Shown here piece after piece: positions 6,020-7,054 of a stretch of 7,054 nucleotides of DNA (its first letter is position 1; the number at the start of each line of letters is the position of its first letter). The position numbers were made by a program, and so were the translations under genes. The notes beneath the pieces are model-generated. The model saw only the letters and a list, made by a program, of their open reading frames with translations, did not search any database and was not told the origin of the DNA. Origin of the DNA: Myxococcota bacterium (GTDB lineage: Bacteria; Myxococcota_A; Polyangia; HGW-17); contig JAHJLU010000168.1 of the NCBI GenBank assembly GCA_018821745.1, forward strand, positions 1-7,054. Direction: 5' to 3'.

Positions 6020-6092
6020 AGTAAACCTGTTTCAACGTGTTAGAGGGCGCCGGAGCTATAGGGCCCGGTGATGAATACCAGCTCCCGCTCAC

Positions 6093-6113
6093 GAAAACGG
6101 GGTCACCGTTTTC
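6093..6113 (-). terminator. Probable terminator hairpin after the Spy-like lipoprotein gene
   Basis: GAAAACGG and CCGTTTTC are perfect complements around the loop GGTCA. On either strand an A-run enters the stem and a T-run leaves it, as in bidirectional Rho-independent terminators. It lies about 105 bases beyond the stop at 6219 and about 75 bases before queF, so it would separate these two transcripts. The GC core is short, so the termination may be weak. Confidence 0.42.
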
Positions 6114-6218
6114 ATCGGGATCGGCAATCTAGTCTGCTTATTCATCCTTGTAAAGACCTTTGGTTATTACGGCGCTGAACCTGAGCCCCGCGGGTGCTGT
6201 GCAGGCAATGGGAGGGTT

Positions 6219-6803
6219 TTAGTGGGAGTGATCTTCAGTGACCCGGTTGTAGATTTTGTTTATTCGGCGTTCCAGCTCTTTGATATAGGGCGCTTTCTGC
6301 TCCTTGTTCAATATTTTGTGGAGGTCTCTCACCAGATTTGCTTTTAACAGATAGGCCTGCAGTTGCCATTTTCCCATCTGCTGCAGTTGTTTCTTCACTT
6401 CAGCTTCTTTCCAGGTGTCGTGTGCCACCGCCATGGCCATCTTCTTCTGGAGGCCATAAATCTTCTTCTCCAGATCTTCCATGCCCTTGTCGTGCATGAT
6501 TTTGTGGAGTTTTGAGAATTTCTTTGCCTGATCGGCCTTGATCACCTTTTTGTCCACGAACTTCAGCACCGAGCGGTTTATGCAGGGCAGGGTAATGGGC
6601 AGATGCTCGGCCCTCTTGCCCCTGGGCGCCTTGTATTTGTCATGGGCCTTGGCAGCAACCGGCACAGTGGGGCACGGCTTGCATTTGGGACAGGTGGGGG
6701 CTTTGGCCTTGGGGCATTTGGGGACTTCGGTTTTGGGACACTCCTTTTTACAGGCGCTCAGCGCAAACAAAACCGCGACGGAAACAAACAGGAATTTTTT
6801 CAT
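6219..6803 (-). CDS. Spy/CpxP-like lipoprotein with a Cys-Pro-Lys-rich tether
   Basis: The product is 194 residues. Residues 1-18 are a type II signal peptide (MKKFLFVSVAVLFALSAC, lipobox L-S-A-C). Residues 19-48 are a linker made of Lys, Pro and Cys with CPK units and Cys at 22, 30, 38, 41 and 44; the last three form CxxCxxC. Residues about 78-185 are predicted to be all helical and strongly charged. Two LTxxQ-like motifs, IKADQ at 88-92 and LNKEQ at 165-169, stand where the Spy/CpxP/ZraP family has its signature repeats. The protein ends in EDHSH. Relatives in that family are periplasmic chaperones or zinc-responsive proteins; the Cys and His here suggest metal binding, which is inferred. 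The gene follows a TonB-dependent receptor gene by 85 bp and probably shares its transcript. It is richer in A and T than its neighbours in the lines sampled. Confidence 0.8.
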   Translation of the reverse strand: MKKFLFVSVAVLFALSACKKECPKTEVPKCPKAKAPTCPKCKPCPTVPVAAKAHDKYKAPRGKRAEHLPITLPCINRSVLKFVDKKVIKADQAKKFSKLHKIMHDKGMEDLEKKIYGLQKKMAMAVAHDTWKEAEVKKQLQQMGKWQLQAYLLKANLVRDLHKILNKEQKAPYIKELERRINKIYNRVTEDHSH

Positions 6804-6812
6804 GATACATTA

Positions 6813-6819
6813 CTCCTTT
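6813..6819 (-). promoter_or_regulatory. Ribosome binding site of the Spy-like lipoprotein gene
   Basis: The minus strand reads AAAGGAG, 9 bases before the ATG at 6803. It is a strong site and confirms the start just ahead of the signal peptide. Confidence 0.7.
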
Positions 6820-6888
6820 CAAGGGTGTGTACAGTAGTTTTGGGTTCATGGTGGACTGCCTCAGTCTTCATCCGCTGGCAAAGAAGCA

Positions 6889-7054
6889 TCAGTAGCGGAT
6901 GTCCATGGTGAATTTTATTTGTCGTCCCATCATGAAGGGACTGGAGAGGTGCGTTGTGTACTTTTTATCGAGCAGGTTCGTCCCGATTACGGAGAAGGAG
7001 ATGGAGTCAACGATCCGCGTCAGAGGTATGACCAAACCGGCTCTGGCGTTGAGG
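6889..7054 (-). CDS. TonB-dependent outer-membrane receptor, C-terminal fragment
   Basis: The last 54 codons are present, ending with TGA at 6889-6891; the start is beyond the window. The sequence contains ISFSVIGTNLLDKKYTTH and ends GRQIKFTMDIRY. The (V/I)xNLxDKxY motif, the P-x-x-x-G-R segment and a final aromatic residue after alternating hydrophobic residues are the marks of the last strands of a TonB-dependent receptor barrel. The terminal aromatic is the recognition signal for outer-membrane assembly. Such receptors import siderophores, metals, cobalamin or sugars using TonB energy; the substrate cannot be read from this end. The adjacent lipoprotein with a Cys-rich tether makes a metal-related ligand possible, but this is inference only. 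Confidence 0.88.
   Translation of the reverse strand, partial: LNARAGLVIPLTRIVDSISFSVIGTNLLDKKYTTHLSSPFMMGRQIKFTMDIRY

Noticed and set aside
6098..6148. A 16-codon ORF on the minus strand between the Spy-like gene and queF
   Set aside because: It has no ribosome binding site at a workable distance, runs through the probable terminator hairpin, and has no recognisable content.
6020..6218. PreQ1 riboswitch ahead of queF
   Set aside because: I looked for a short C-rich loop pseudoknot with an A-rich tail next to the ribosome binding site and found none. The only clear structure is the hairpin at 6093-6113.

Overview
The window looks like part of a Gram-negative chromosome of the myxobacterial or broader former-deltaproteobacterial type. 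This is inferred from four kinds of evidence. Three genes encode lipoproteins with type II signal peptides. One of these combines the CGDGVIQ...EECDG cysteine-rich repeats common in Myxococcota and relatives with RCC1 repeats. There is a C-terminal piece of an outer-membrane TonB-dependent receptor. Most genes are GC-rich. Genus or species cannot be named from this sequence.

Layout. Bases 1-74 (+) are the last 23 codons of a serpin. Every other gene is on the minus strand, so they are listed here in transcription order, from high to low coordinates. They are: the C-terminus of a TonB-dependent receptor (6889-7054); a Lys/Cys/Pro-rich Spy/CpxP-like lipoprotein (6219-6803); queF, the preQ0 reductase of queuosine synthesis (5666-6019); an RNase Z-like metallo-beta-lactamase-fold protein that has lost most of its metal ligands (4540-5541); an extensin-like zinc-peptidase-fold protein (3307-4356); a lipoprotein of unknown function (2307-3146); and a 617-residue surface lipoprotein with five Cys-rich repeats and a seven-blade RCC1-type propeller (171-2024). 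Between the last two lies a fragment resembling the second half of a cupin domain (about 2025-2234). The serpin and the RCC1 lipoprotein genes converge.

How the genes fit together. Only the receptor and the Spy-like lipoprotein look like a clear pair: 85 bp apart, same strand, and a strong ribosome binding site on the second gene. A role in metal or other envelope ligand handling is possible. queF and the degenerate RNase Z relative are neighbours 124 bp apart and both belong to tRNA-related families, but a functional link is only a guess. The rest reads as separately expressed envelope or secreted proteins with gaps of 160-280 bp. No CRISPR array, tRNA, rRNA, insertion sequence or phage gene was seen.

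The points most worth following up are the RNase Z-like protein with an intact fold signature but a broken metal site, the Cys-rich tether on the Spy-like lipoprotein, the cupin remnant, and the bacterial serpin.
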